64,000 bases of DNA from Tannerellaceae bacterium (GCA_031280645.1 JAITGL010000043.1:9290-73289); one strand, 5' to 3'. Counted from the first letter of the stretch, positions 47,907-56,986 are shown. Translations and numbers: made by a program. The notes: generated from the sequence alone by a model not told the origin.

Positions 47907-50306
47907 ATGATCTACCCCACGAACTTTGAACAAAAAACCGGGTTCGACAAAATACGCGCGCTCCTAAGCGAACGATGCCTAAGCCCGCTGGGGCAAGAGC
48001 GCGTAAGCATGATGAGCTTCACGGCCGACTTCGGCCTTGTTAGCCGGATGCTTGATGAAGCCGGCGAGTTTATCGAAATCCTGCAAAACGAGCGCGAGTT
48101 TCCCTCCTCGTGGTTCTTCGACCTCCGCTTGTCTCTAAAGCGCATACGGCCCGAAGGCTCATTTCTCGACGCTCAAGAACTGTTCGACCTTCGACGGTCG
48201 CTAAGCTCCATCCGCGACATTACGCAATACCTCAAACCTCCGGAAGGCGAACAACCTGCATGGCCGGCCCTCTCCGGCTTAGCAGCCGGCGTACAAACAT
48301 TCCCGCAAATCATTGCCGCCGCCGACCGCATACTCGACAAGGCGGGACATATAAAAAACGATGCCTCGCCCGCGCTGGCGCGGATCAGGCGCGAAATAGT
48401 CGACACGTCTGCAAGCATCTCGAAAAGCCTGCAATCCATACTGCGCTCGGCGCAAAACGATGGAGTTGTCGACAAAGACGCCGCGCCCACCGTTCGCGAC
48501 GGACGGTTAATGATTCCCGTAGCCCCGGCCCTCAAGCGAAAGATAAGAGGCATAGTGCACGACGAATCGGCCAGCGGCAAAACCGTTTTCATCGAGCCCG
48601 AAGCTGTTGTAGAAGCCAACAATCGCATCCGGGAACTCGAAGGAGAAGAGCGGAGGGAGATAATCAGAATCCTCATTGAGGTAACAAACGCCGTTCGCCT
48701 CATAGCTCCCGACATGCTCCTCTCCTACGAATTTCTGGCCGACATCGACTTTATCCGCGCCAAAGCTCTCTTTGCCGTGCAGATTAACGCCATACGACCG
48801 CAACTTGATAATTGCCGGCGCCTCGACTTCATTCGCGCCGTTCACCCGTTACTCTACCTGTCCCATCTTCCGCGCAATACCGAAGTAGTACCGCTCGACA
48901 TAGAGCTTACCGCCGAGCAGCGCATACTCTTAATCTCCGGGCCGAACGCAGGCGGGAAATCGGTATGCCTCAAAACCGTCGGTCTTCTTCAATACATGCT
49001 TCAATGCGGTATGCCAATCCCCGTTGACGAACGCTCGCGCGCAGGCATATTTGCCGATATATTTATCGACATAGGCGACGAACAAAGCATTGAGAACGAC
49101 CTCAGCACATACAGTTCCCATCTGCTCAACATGAAATTCTTCGACAAACATGCCGGCTCCGACTCCCTCATCCTGATCGACGAATTCGGCAGCGGCACCG
49201 AACCTCGCATCGGAGGAGCCATTGCCGAAGCCTTGCTGCAACGTTTCAACAGTAAAGAAAGCTTCGGAGTAATCACCACCCATTATCAAAACCTGAAGCA
49301 AATGGCCGCCGACACTCCCGGCATCATTAACGGCGCCATGCTGTACGACCGCCAATTGATGCGCCCCCTGTTCAAACTCGCCGCAGGGCATCCGGGCAGC
49401 TCGTTCGCCATAGAAATAGCGCGCAAAACCGGCCTCCCCGAAGAAGTAATTGCCGAAGCGTCCCGGCAAGTAGGGTCGGACTACGTTAACATGGACAAAT
49501 ACCTCCTCGACATCGTTCGCGACAAACGCTATTGGGAAACCAAGCGCGAAAACATCCGCCGCGAGGAAAAGAAACTCAACGAACTGATTGCCGCCAACGA
49601 ACGCGACCACGAAGAAATAACCCGCCGCCGCAACGACATCATCGCCGCCGCCAAAAACGAAGCCTCCGCCATACTCGACCAGGCCAACGCCCGCATCGAA
49701 CAAGTGATCCGCCAAATAAAGGAAGCCCAGGCAGGAAAAGAAGAAACAAAGGAAGCCCGCCAGTCGCTCGGCGAATTGAAATCGTCGCTATCCGCAAAAG
49801 TCAATCCTGCTCCTCAGCGCGCGCAGCCCAAAAGTAAGGAACCGATAAACGTTGGCGATCAAGTACGGATGCGCGGGCAGCAAACCTCCGGCGTAGTTCT
49901 TTCAATACGCAACAAGGAAGCCACCGTAGCCTTTGGAATGATAAAAAGCGTGCTCAAGCTCGGCAAACTCGAAAAAGCCCCCGCTCCAAAGCCGGCCGAC
50001 AACCGCTCAGCCACCTTCCTAAGCTCCCGCACCTCCGACGATATCCACCAACGCAAACTACGCTTCAAGCCCGAACTCGACATCCGCGGCCTTCGCGCCG
50101 TTGAAGCTCTACAAGCCGTAGCCTACTTCATCGACGACGCTATACTTGCATCCATCTCTCCCGTTCGCATCCTCCACGGTACAGGCGCAGGAGCCCTCCG
50201 CAGCGCAGTGCGCGACTATCTTCACTCTGCCAACGGCGTAGGCGGCTTTCGTGATGAGCATGTGCAGCTCGGCGGAGCGGGAGTGACGGTAGTAGAGCTT
50301 TTGTGA
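47907..50306 (+). CDS. mutS2: Endonuclease MutS2
   Basis: 799 residues. N-terminal lever/clamp region, ATPase with LISGPNAGGKSVCLKTVG (Walker A), STYSSHLLNMK, LILIDEFGSGTEPRIGGAI (Walker B) and VITTHYQNLK, a long coiled coil (~520-620, Glu/Arg-rich), and a C-terminal Smr nuclease domain with LDIRG and HGTGAGALR. It acts on recombination intermediates or collided ribosomes rather than mismatches. It follows the PDZ gene by 16 nt. Confidence 0.96.
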   Translation: MIYPTNFEQKTGFDKIRALLSERCLSPLGQERVSMMSFTADFGLVSRMLDEAGEFIEILQNEREFPSSWFFDLRLSLKRIRPEGSFLDAQELFDLRRSLSSIRDITQYLKPPEGEQPAWPALSGLAAGVQTFPQIIAAADRILDKAGHIKNDASPALARIRREIVDTSASISKSLQSILRSAQNDGVVDKDAAPTVRDGRLMIPVAPALKRKIRGIVHDESASGKTVFIEPEAVVEANNRIRELEGEERREIIRILIEVTNAVRLIAPDMLLSYEFLADIDFIRAKALFAVQINAIRPQLDNCRRLDFIRAVHPLLYLSHLPRNTEVVPLDIELTAEQRILLISGPNAGGKSVCLKTVGLLQYMLQCGMPIPVDERSRAGIFADIFIDIGDEQSIENDLSTYSSHLLNMKFFDKHAGSDSLILIDEFGSGTEPRIGGAIAEALLQRFNSKESFGVITTHYQNLKQMAADTPGIINGAMLYDRQLMRPLFKLAAGHPGSSFAIEIARKTGLPEEVIAEASRQVGSDYVNMDKYLLDIVRDKRYWETKRENIRREEKKLNELIAANERDHEEITRRRNDIIAAAKNEASAILDQANARIEQVIRQIKEAQAGKEETKEARQSLGELKSSLSAKVNPAPQRAQPKSKEPINVGDQVRMRGQQTSGVVLSIRNKEATVAFGMIKSVLKLGKLEKAPAPKPADNRSATFLSSRTSDDIHQRKLRFKPELDIRGLRAVEALQAVAYFIDDAILASISPVRILHGTGAGALRSAVRDYLHSANGVGGFRDEHVQLGGAGVTVVELL

Positions 50307-50398
50307 CTCTTGATGGCATATAACAAGTCTGTTGAAGCGTTTCCCTCCTCCGTCAATTGAAGCGCTATTACTAAAACCCGCCGTATAAAATTAATTAC

Positions 50399-51076
50399 AT
50401 GAAGATTCTTATTATTGAAGATGAATTTCCTTTGCTTAAAGCCATCGAGGAATTTTTGTCGGCTGAGAAATACGTAGTGGAAAAGGCAACCGATTATTAT
50501 TCGGCGATAGAGAAAGTAATGATATACGATTACGATTGCATCTTGCTTGATATTTCTTTGCCGGGCGGCAGCGGTTTGCAAATATTATCTGAGATGAAGA
50601 AAGAAGGCAGGGCGGGAAACATTATCATTATCTCAGCCAAAAATTCTCTCGACGATAAAATATCAGGACTTAATTCCGGAGCGGACGATTATCTAACAAA
50701 ACCATTCCATTTATCTGAGCTTCATGCAAGAATTAAAGCCGTTTTAAGACGGAAAGTACAGGACGGAAAACAAATTATAAAGCTCGGTAATTCGTCTGTT
50801 GATTTTGCGCGTCGGCAAGTTTTTATTGATCGAAACGGCGAACTTAAACTCAATCGTAAGGAATTTGATATGCTTGCCTTCTTCGCAATCAATAAAAACA
50901 GACTTATTGCAAAAGATGCCTTAGCCGAACATGTCTGGGGAGATAATATTGACATGGCAGACAATTTCGATTTCGTGTACTGGCAAGTAAAAAACTTACG
51001 ACGGAAATTGAAAGAAAGCGGATCGGATATTCTGATTGAAAATGTGTATGGCATCGGTTATAAGCTTGTATTATGA
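50399..51076 (+). CDS. Response regulator, OmpR/PhoB family
   Basis: 225 residues. Receiver domain 1-115 with phosphoacceptor D51 (CILLDISLPGGSG), acidic pocket IIEDE and K101 (YLTKPFH). C-terminal winged helix ending VYGIGYKLVL. Its stop overlaps the histidine kinase start (ATGA), so the two form one operon. Confidence 0.95.
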   Translation: MKILIIEDEFPLLKAIEEFLSAEKYVVEKATDYYSAIEKVMIYDYDCILLDISLPGGSGLQILSEMKKEGRAGNIIIISAKNSLDDKISGLNSGADDYLTKPFHLSELHARIKAVLRRKVQDGKQIIKLGNSSVDFARRQVFIDRNGELKLNRKEFDMLAFFAINKNRLIAKDALAEHVWGDNIDMADNFDFVYWQVKNLRRKLKESGSDILIENVYGIGYKLVL

Positions 51077-52341
51077 AGCTTATTAATCATCTAATACTTA
51101 GAATAACATTGTGGTTCGCAATCGTTATGCTATTCTGGTCGGCCCTGTACTTCCTCTTTCAAATGAAAGAGATACACGACGGTAATGACGAGGGCCTTAC
51201 CAACCTTAAGCAGGAGTTTATCGCCAAAGCTAACATAACGCCGGGCTTTATCGAAAACTTAGTTGAGAATACGCCGCTCAACTTTATAATTAAAGAAATA
51301 AACCGCAATGAAGCCGAGGCCATTACCGAACGCTTTACAACCGCTAAAATATATTTCGCCACCGAACTCGAAAAAGAAGAAGTTCGCATGCTGACAACCG
51401 CCTTCCTCTGCGAACAAAATAACAAGTATTACCGCCTGCAATGCTTCACCTCTACTGTTGAAAGCGACGACTTGATAAAGAACATGCTTTATCTTTTAGC
51501 AGGACTTTGGATCGTTCTTTCGCTAACGATTATCATTGTAAGTAAAATTGTTATTGCGAGAGCCAACAAGCCCTTTTATCAAACGCTAAAACAACTGAAG
51601 CAATTCCGTTTGGATAACAGTAAAATGATTCCCTTGCCCAAAACGCAGATTAAGGAATACGCACAACTTAATGAGGCGATAAGCGAATTATTATCCAGGA
51701 ACATTGAAGTATTTACGGACCAGAAACAATTCATTGAAAACACCTCCCACGAGCTGCAAACGCCCCTTGCAACAGTCGTTGCCCGAATGGAAACCATGCT
51801 GGAAAAGCGCCAGCACAACAGAGAGCAGGCCGAAGAAATTGCCGGCATCCTGATCGTTTTAAATCGAATGAAACGAATAAACGCAAACCTGCTGCTGCTC
51901 TCAAAGATTAAAAACAAACAGTTTGCCGACTCCTCTCCCGTTAATCTTCGCCGCGTATTTGATTCGGCGATGAGCGAGCTCGAAGACATTGCATCCGGCA
52001 AGCAGATTGTGATTGAAACCGAAGGCAACGATTCGCCCATCGCTGTTATGAATGAGGATCTTGCCCGGATACTTTGCAGCAACTTAGCAAAAAATGCCAT
52101 TGCGCACAACCAGCCGGGAGGGAAAATCATCATAAGCTACCGCCGGCGCTCTGTCAGCATTGCCAATAGCGGACGTAAAACGGCCCACAACCCTTTCGAG
52201 CGCTACCGGAGCGACAATAAATCGTCGGGGCTGGGGCTTTCTATTGCCGGGGCAATTGCAGATATGTATCAAATCGGGATCGAGTATCGTTACGAGGGGT
52301 TTATGCACATATTCACGCTCGCGCTGCAAGCCGCCAATTAA
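51073..52341 (+). CDS. Sensor histidine kinase
   Basis: 422 residues. Membrane helices at ~10-28 and ~142-165 bracket a ~110-residue periplasmic sensor. HisKA with the phosphoacceptor His in FIENTSHELQTPLATVVARM, N-box NLAKNAIAHN, and G-box SSGLGLSIAGAIADMY. The F-box region is short. The periplasmic sensor has no domain I recognise. The downstream secreted PepSY-like gene suggests the system senses envelope or metal stress, as in similar Bacteroidota gene sets. Confidence 0.94.
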   Translation: MKLINHLILRITLWFAIVMLFWSALYFLFQMKEIHDGNDEGLTNLKQEFIAKANITPGFIENLVENTPLNFIIKEINRNEAEAITERFTTAKIYFATELEKEEVRMLTTAFLCEQNNKYYRLQCFTSTVESDDLIKNMLYLLAGLWIVLSLTIIIVSKIVIARANKPFYQTLKQLKQFRLDNSKMIPLPKTQIKEYAQLNEAISELLSRNIEVFTDQKQFIENTSHELQTPLATVVARMETMLEKRQHNREQAEEIAGILIVLNRMKRINANLLLLSKIKNKQFADSSPVNLRRVFDSAMSELEDIASGKQIVIETEGNDSPIAVMNEDLARILCSNLAKNAIAHNQPGGKIIISYRRRSVSIANSGRKTAHNPFERYRSDNKSSGLGLSIAGAIADMYQIGIEYRYEGFMHIFTLALQAAN

Positions 52342-52384
52342 ACGGGGCCAAGTCGTTTTCCAAAATCTTTCCCATATCGCTTCC

Positions 52385-52392
52385 TAAGTTTG
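52385..52392 (+). promoter_or_regulatory. Putative -7 box for the PepSY-like gene
   Basis: TAAGTTTG, TAnnTTTG, 32 nt before the ATG at 52424; an AAAGGAGGAA purine stretch just before the start is an unusually strong ribosome binding site for this window. Confidence 0.45.
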
Positions 52393-52423
52393 CAGCATTA
52401 TTAATTAAAAAAAGGAGGAATAG

Positions 52424-52936
52424 ATGAAAACATTTCCAAGCTTAACGGCAGGCTGCTTTTTATTGGCTTACGTTGCAGCCGCGCAAAACCCGGTAATCAC
52501 AACGCAATATTCAAACGAGGCGATTATCGAAATGATCGGTAAATATGAAAGCCTTAATTCGCGCGATGCGATCCCATCCGCGGAGCTCGCGGCAAAGTTC
52601 AAGGCCGATTTCCCCAAGGCGTACAAAATTGAATGGGAAGAAGCAGGCGGAATATTTGAAGTTGAGTTTGACCGCAAGTTCAAAGATTGTACCGCTTACT
52701 ACGACGCCAAAGGCAATTTGCTCATGACCGTTGAAGAAATTTACCGCTCACAGTTACCAGCCGTCGTGAAAACCGCCGCCGAATCCAAATATCCGAAATA
52801 CAGCTTTGAAGATATTGATAAAATACGCCGCGGCACAGAAACTTTCTACAAAATAGAAATGGAACGCCGCGATGTGGAAGTAAGACTTATCATCGGAGCC
52901 GGCGGCGCAATCTACGGAGAGAAATTCGATTACTGA
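52424..52936 (+). CDS. PepSY-like domain periplasmic protein (DUF2874)
   Basis: 170 residues with a signal peptide (MKTFPSLTAGCFLLAYVAAA-Q). Two PepSY-like repeats: AAKFKADFPKAYKIEWEEAGGIFEVEFD and VKTAAESKYPKYSFEDIDKIRRG (by position), each followed by a beta hairpin (TAYYDAKGNLL and VRLIIGAGGAIYGE). Typical of small periplasmic proteins placed after two-component genes in Bacteroidota; probably part of the output of the upstream kinase and regulator. Confidence 0.85.
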   Translation: MKTFPSLTAGCFLLAYVAAAQNPVITTQYSNEAIIEMIGKYESLNSRDAIPSAELAAKFKADFPKAYKIEWEEAGGIFEVEFDRKFKDCTAYYDAKGNLLMTVEEIYRSQLPAVVKTAAESKYPKYSFEDIDKIRRGTETFYKIEMERRDVEVRLIIGAGGAIYGEKFDY

Positions 52937-52985
52937 AGCCAGCGGCCGAACGCGGGCGGCCCGCTTTTAAACGTATGCGCATAAA

Positions 52986-53020
52986 AAAACCTTCCGGAAC
53001 TTAACCGCCCGGAAGGTTTT
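52986..53020. terminator. Bidirectional terminator after the PepSY-like gene
   Basis: AAAACCTTCCGG (52986-52997) pairs over all 12 bases with CCGGAAGGTTTT (53009-53020). It serves the PepSY-like gene on one strand and tRNA-Gly on the other. Confidence 0.85.
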
Positions 53021-53058
53021 CCACTCTAATGTTGCCATTACATTGCTTAATATTCTTG

Positions 53059-53131
53059 AGCGAAAAACGGGACTCGAACCCGCGACCCTAACCTTGGCAA
53101 GGTTATGCTCTACCAACTGAGCTATTTTCGC
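53059..53131 (-). tRNA. tRNA-Gly (anticodon GCC)
   Basis: 73 nt. Acceptor GCGAAAA/TTTTCGC, D stem GCTC/GAGC, anticodon stem TAACC/GGTTA with loop TTGCCAA, T stem GCGGG/CCCGT, discriminator T. Confidence 0.97.
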
Positions 53132-53142
53132 GTTTGCGGGAG

Positions 53143-53170
53143 CAAAGGTAGGAAATTATTGGAAAAGCAA
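53143..53170 (-). promoter_or_regulatory. Promoter for tRNA-Gly (GCC)
   Basis: Minus strand TTG (53168-53170), 17 nt, TACCTTTG (53143-53150). Confidence 0.6.
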
Positions 53171-53224
53171 CAATCCTGAATCCTAAAAAACATTAAGAGC
53201 CCCAAAGATGTTTGCCCTTATACT

Positions 53225-53232
53225 TACATTTG
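53225..53232 (+). promoter_or_regulatory. Putative -7 box for the thioredoxin lipoprotein gene
   Basis: TACATTTG, TAnnTTTG, 31 nt before the ATG at 53263. Confidence 0.45.
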
Positions 53233-53262
53233 CCCCCGCATGAATAATTTTATAAATTCAAA

Positions 53263-53682
53263 ATGAGAAATTTAAGTATAATAGCAATTGCTTTGACCCT
53301 GATGATGGCTTGCAGCAGTCCATCGCCCGAAGTTGTAACGCTCAATAAGCAAGACTTCATTACAAAAGTATTCGATTACGAGAAAAATTCCGATTGGGCA
53401 TATGCCGGCAAAAAGCCTTGTGTGATTGACTTCTACGCCGACTGGTGCGCCCCTTGCAAGCGAGTTTCCCCCATCCTGAAAGAGCTTGCCGGCGTTTACA
53501 AAAACCAGCTGGTAATATATAAAGTAGATGTCGACGCTGAAAACGAACTCGCCGGACTGTTCGGCATCGAAGGCATCCCGGCCCTGCTGTTCGTACCCGT
53601 AAGCGGCGAGCCGCAAATGAAAGTAGGAGCCCTCAACCGAGAGCAACTTGTTGCGGAAATCGACAAGATACTGGGCCGGTAA
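53263..53682 (+). CDS. Thioredoxin-fold lipoprotein
   Basis: 139 residues. Lipobox MMA-C17, then a thioredoxin domain with IDFYADWCAPCKRVSPIL (redox cysteines C62 and C65) and the cis-proline loop EGIPALLF. A periplasmic or outer-membrane-anchored disulfide reductase or oxidase. Monocistronic. Confidence 0.92.
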   Translation: MRNLSIIAIALTLMMACSSPSPEVVTLNKQDFITKVFDYEKNSDWAYAGKKPCVIDFYADWCAPCKRVSPILKELAGVYKNQLVIYKVDVDAENELAGLFGIEGIPALLFVPVSGEPQMKVGALNREQLVAEIDKILGR

Positions 53683-53762
53683 ACCTGCGGGCGCCACAAA
53701 TAAAAAGAGCTAAAAGGATATGCCGGCGCTTATCGTACCCCTCGAGGGCGTCAAAAATCCGT

Positions 53763-54194
53763 TTGAACGTTCAAAAAACCTGAATGAGACCTCCGGCAAG
53801 CCGTTTGAACGTTCAAACAGGGTAAACCGGGCCTCCGGGAGGCATTTTGAACGTTCAAAACAGGTAAATCAGGCCTCCGGAAGGCATTTTGAACGTTCAA
53901 AACGGGTGAACCGGGCTTCCGGAAACCGTTTTGAAGGTTCAAACGACCTCAAAAATGTCATTTTTACTCGATTTGAACGTTCAAACGGCTTGCCGGAGGT
54001 CTCATTCAGGTTTTTTGAACGTTCAAACGGAGTGTCGGAGGTCCTGTTCGCCCGTTTTGAACGTTCAAACGGCTTTCGGTAAGCTCGGTTGGCATGGTTT
54101 GAACGTTCAAAACCTTTCCCGCAGGCAGGCTTGGGCCGGTTTCAGGGTTCAAACGGCTTGCCGGAGGTCTCGTTCAGGTTTTTTGAACGTTCAA
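53763..54194. repeat. Phased palindrome array D: eleven 42-bp units, TTGAACGTTCAA type
   Basis: TTGAACGTTCAA (12-bp palindrome, often 16 bp as TTTTGAACGTTCAAAA or GTTTGAACGTTCAAAC) starts at 53763, 53805, 53847, 53889, 53931, 53973, 54015, 54057, 54099, 54141 and 54183: exactly 42 bp every time. Copies 5 and 10 are degenerate. The 30-bp spacers have polarity: the spacer at 53985-54014 is the exact reverse complement of that at 53775-53804, and later spacers keep the flipped orientation. The pivot spacer (53943-53972) is AT-rich with AAAAATG-T-CATTTTT. It fills the gap between two convergent genes. Confidence 0.97.
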
Positions 54195-54297
54195 ACGGGA
54201 TTGGGCGCCTGGCCGGAAATATTCAATTCGATGAAAAACATGGGCTCAGGGCTTGCATCGTTCCGGGCCTTTTTTAACTCCCCCCGTCAAGGCGGCC

Positions 54298-55056
54298 TCA
54301 CAAGTTCTCGATGTTTTGCCGGCGGAAGCAGGCCGGGGTTTCGCCGGTAAAGCTTTTAAAATCTTTGATTAAATGGGCGTGGTCGTAGTAGCCGCATTCA
54401 ACGGCTATTGTGAGGAGGTCTTTGCGGGGGTGGCGCTGCAAGTAATGAAGGGCCTGCTTGAAGCGGGTTAGCTGGGCGAATGTTTTGGGGCTGGCGCCTA
54501 CGGCTAATTTGAACTTGCGCTCCAGGTGCCGCTGCGAGAGGCACACCCTGTCGGATAATTCGGATAGCGATATTATGCCCTTTGTGGAGCTGATGAGGCT
54601 CACGGCGTGTATTACGTGATTGTCGAAGCTGTAAAGGGCCGAGAGCTTGCCGAGGAAGAAGTTGTTCATGTAGTCAATAACCTCCTCAACGGACTTCTTT
54701 TCGGGCAACGCTTTGTGAATGTCGCCCAGCAGGGTTTCGGCCAGCGACATTTCAACGCTGTTGTTGGTAATACTGTCGAGAGGCATGCGGGTGAAGGCTG
54801 TAAGGCCGGCGGGCTTGAAGCGTATGCCGAACATTATGGCCGATTCCTGCCTCGAAATGTTCACAAAGGCCGTCATCAATCCTACAATCTCGCTGAGGAG
54901 ATGTCCTGTGGCGGTGTCGAACGTAAATACGATGTTAACGCAACCGTCGGGGAGTATTTTAAAAGTTGGCTGGTTGTTGTTAAAACCTGATTCAATCCAA
55001 TATGTCTCTATTATGTGAGAGAGTCTTATATCTGGGTAGTAGTCCTTGTGTAGCAT
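54298..55056 (-). CDS. AraC family transcriptional regulator (DUF6597-like N-terminus)
   Basis: 252 residues from the ATG at 55056 (MLHKDYYPDIRLSHIIETYW). The N-terminal ~130 residues resemble the DUF6597 ligand domain (FKILPDGCVNIVF, MFGIRFKPAGL). The C-terminal AraC helix-turn-helix pair follows: LSDRVCLSQRHLERKFKLAVG, then TIAVECGYYDHAHLIKDFK and ETPACFRR. An ATG at 55113 in the same frame is upstream of the promoter. The -7 box ends 4 nt before the ATG, so the mRNA may be leaderless. Confidence 0.9.
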   Translation of the reverse strand: MLHKDYYPDIRLSHIIETYWIESGFNNNQPTFKILPDGCVNIVFTFDTATGHLLSEIVGLMTAFVNISRQESAIMFGIRFKPAGLTAFTRMPLDSITNNSVEMSLAETLLGDIHKALPEKKSVEEVIDYMNNFFLGKLSALYSFDNHVIHAVSLISSTKGIISLSELSDRVCLSQRHLERKFKLAVGASPKTFAQLTRFKQALHYLQRHPRKDLLTIAVECGYYDHAHLIKDFKSFTGETPACFRRQNIENL

Positions 55057-55060
55057 GAGG

Positions 55061-55092
55061 CAAATATATATAAAAAACAGGTTGATTTCAAA
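55061..55092 (-). promoter_or_regulatory. Promoter for the AraC gene, divergent and overlapping
   Basis: Minus strand TTTG (55089-55092), 20 nt, TATATTTG (55061-55068). Its -33 region interleaves with that of the plus-strand promoter at 55082-55110. Confidence 0.65.
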
Positions 55093-55110
55093 TTTCGGGG
55101 AATACTTTTG
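55082..55110 (+). promoter_or_regulatory. Divergent promoter for the 42-codon ORF
   Basis: TTG (55082-55084), 18 nt, TACTTTTG (55103-55110). The -7 box ends 4 nt before the ATG at 55115. Confidence 0.6.
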
Positions 55111-55114
55111 CAAG

Positions 55115-55243
55115 ATGAAGCCCTTAATTATCTACCTAAAGGCTAAAATACAGGCTTATCCGGGCTCAAACGCCTCGCCGGCGGATTTTCAATTTCAACC
55201 AATCTCTTACCAATATGTAAAAAAACTCTTGTATAAGAAATAA
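55115..55243 (+). CDS. Small ORF of 42 codons, divergent from AraC
   Basis: MKPLIIYLKAKIQAYPGSN, then a polar region ending VKKLLYKK. It follows a good promoter with no leader and lies between the AraC gene and the secreted-protein gene. No family recognised. A short peptide gene or untranslated leader are both possible. Confidence 0.35.
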   Translation: MKPLIIYLKAKIQAYPGSNASPADFQFQPISYQYVKKLLYKK

Positions 55244-55258
55244 AAGCGTATATCTTTG
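55229..55258 (+). promoter_or_regulatory. Promoter for the large secreted protein gene
   Basis: TTG (55229-55231), 19 nt, TATCTTTG (55251-55258), 50 nt before the ATG at 55308. Confidence 0.65.
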
Positions 55259-55307
55259 TATCGCTATTATTCTAAGACATAATTTTTAACACTAATCAGT
55301 AATCTCA

Positions 55308-56921
55308 ATGAATCCAAAATCAATTTTCGTATTAATTGTTTTCTCCTGCTTAGCCCTAAGCGCATACTCGCAGGTAACCGTTGGATCTTCCGAACCGCCA
55401 TCGTCGGGAACCTTAATGCAAATCAAACAAATCGACGGAGTGACTAACAAAGACCGCAACGCCTTCGGAGGCCTCGGCTTACCGAGGGTGTTCCTCTCCG
55501 ACAGGAACAACCTCTTCCCCATGTTCCTCAGCAACCCCGACGTTGCAACCTCCGGCGCAACGCAGGCTTACAGCCTCAACAAAGCCGCGCTCGACAGCCA
55601 GCACGCCGGAATGATTGTGTACAATACCAACTCAACCGCCCCATTCTCCGAAGGAATATATGTATGGACCGGGCAACTCTGGACCACCATGGGAGGCGTA
55701 TCCGGAGTTAACGGGCTTGCCAACCCCGGAGCCGGAACCGTTGGTCTCGGAGGAAGCCTTAACGCCAACACTACCATCACAACAGGCGGTTCCTACAAGC
55801 TCTCCTTCGTTAACGGAACCGACAGCGTAAGGATCGGGGCCGCAGGATCGTCGGCGTTGCTCTCCATATCCTCAACCAATAAGGGGATACTTATCCCGAG
55901 GGTAACGCTTACCGGCCGCACCGACCGCACAACCGTGCCCAACCCCGAAGTAGGACTGATTGTGTACAACACCGGCAAACACAGCGTCTACACTGTGTCG
56001 GGCATACTCTACTGGGACGGAGCGGAGTGGAAAATGATGGACAACTCAACGGCCGCGCAAGCCTCGCTTAGCTTCATTAACTGCGCCTCCGCAACCCTCA
56101 CTCCCTCGCAGTACAAGCAAGGAGTGGCGTACACCGGCGTACTCCGCGTTACCTACGCCGACGGTAACGGCGGACGATACGGGCAGGGCCCCATGCACAT
56201 CGACACAAACACCGGCCTCGTGTTCCGCCTCCAGGAAGGCAAGCTTGAAAACGGTAGCGGCGAACTCGTATTCAGCGTGATGGGAACACCGACAAAAAGC
56301 TCGCCCGTTGCCGCCGTCATGCCCGTTAATTCTACCATGATCCCCTTCTACGCCGGATCGTCCTGCCAGGTTAAAGTGGGCGACGTTGCCTCGGCTATCA
56401 TCCATGTTAAAGCATCGGTAGGGCCGCTTGTTCAAACCAACGAGGGGGCCGCCGGATACCACCGGTCAATCACCACTCCCGACGGCAATTACTCCGTTCG
56501 CATTTTTCTACGCAACGGAGAACGTATAGAGAACGCCGACTTGCAGATTAGGAATAACCTCACCTCGCAAGACACTATAATGTGGTGCTCGGCCTTTGCA
56601 TGGAGCGGCGCTAGCGACGGCGCCTCCAACAACTCCCTCGTACTTAGATCCGGAATATGGTCGGGTAACGACGGCGATAGCGGAGCCGGCACCGTTGAGC
56701 AAAGCTCCAGCAACAATGCCGCCTGGGGCAACGCCGACGTATATGCCGGCAACAACCCCGAACACCGCTCATACATGTGGACGTCGAAAAACATGGGAAG
56801 CCAAACCACCTACTCGCTCACCTTCATGATGGGAGCCAAAGTTCTCGGAGCAATTAGCGCTAACGTGGCCGACAACGCCAAAGCATATCTTAAAATAGAA
56901 GAGATATTGGCCGACAAGTAA
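55308..56921 (+). CDS. Secreted protein of unknown function, fibre-like N-terminal repeats
   Basis: 537 residues with a signal peptide (FVLIVFSCLALSAYS-Q). Two copies of a motif common in Bacteroidota surface proteins: ALDSQHAGMIVYNTNST with VWTGQLWTTMGG, and TNKGILIPRVTLTGRT with GLIVYNTG and YWDGAEWKMMDN, which resemble the head-proximal parts of fibre-like proteins. The C-terminal ~250 residues are rich in Ser, Asn and Gly and contain no motif I know. No T9SS-type C-terminal domain is clear. Monocistronic, with its own promoter and terminator. Confidence 0.7.
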   Translation: MNPKSIFVLIVFSCLALSAYSQVTVGSSEPPSSGTLMQIKQIDGVTNKDRNAFGGLGLPRVFLSDRNNLFPMFLSNPDVATSGATQAYSLNKAALDSQHAGMIVYNTNSTAPFSEGIYVWTGQLWTTMGGVSGVNGLANPGAGTVGLGGSLNANTTITTGGSYKLSFVNGTDSVRIGAAGSSALLSISSTNKGILIPRVTLTGRTDRTTVPNPEVGLIVYNTGKHSVYTVSGILYWDGAEWKMMDNSTAAQASLSFINCASATLTPSQYKQGVAYTGVLRVTYADGNGGRYGQGPMHIDTNTGLVFRLQEGKLENGSGELVFSVMGTPTKSSPVAAVMPVNSTMIPFYAGSSCQVKVGDVASAIIHVKASVGPLVQTNEGAAGYHRSITTPDGNYSVRIFLRNGERIENADLQIRNNLTSQDTIMWCSAFAWSGASDGASNNSLVLRSGIWSGNDGDSGAGTVEQSSSNNAAWGNADVYAGNNPEHRSYMWTSKNMGSQTTYSLTFMMGAKVLGAISANVADNAKAYLKIEEILADK

Positions 56922-56955
56922 GGCCTCCCACAGAAGAAATCCCTCCTGAAAAAAG

Positions 56956-56986
56956 GCCGCCCGGCACATCGCCGGGCGGCTTCTTT
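56956..56986. terminator. Terminator between convergent genes
   Basis: GCCGCCCGG (56956-56964) pairs with CCGGGCGGC (56972-56980), followed by TTCTTTT; an A-run on the other side lets it serve the MATE gene too. Confidence 0.85.

Noticed and set aside
53720..54082. A 120-codon frame with a 14-residue repeat (FERS-type)
   Set aside because: Product of a 42-bp period, a multiple of three. The sister arrays with 41-bp steps break frame, so peptide coding is not the shared property.
46069..54194. CRISPR array
   Set aside because: The 30-bp spacers of the 42-bp arrays are similar to one another rather than unique, repeats are only 12 bp, and there are no cas genes.
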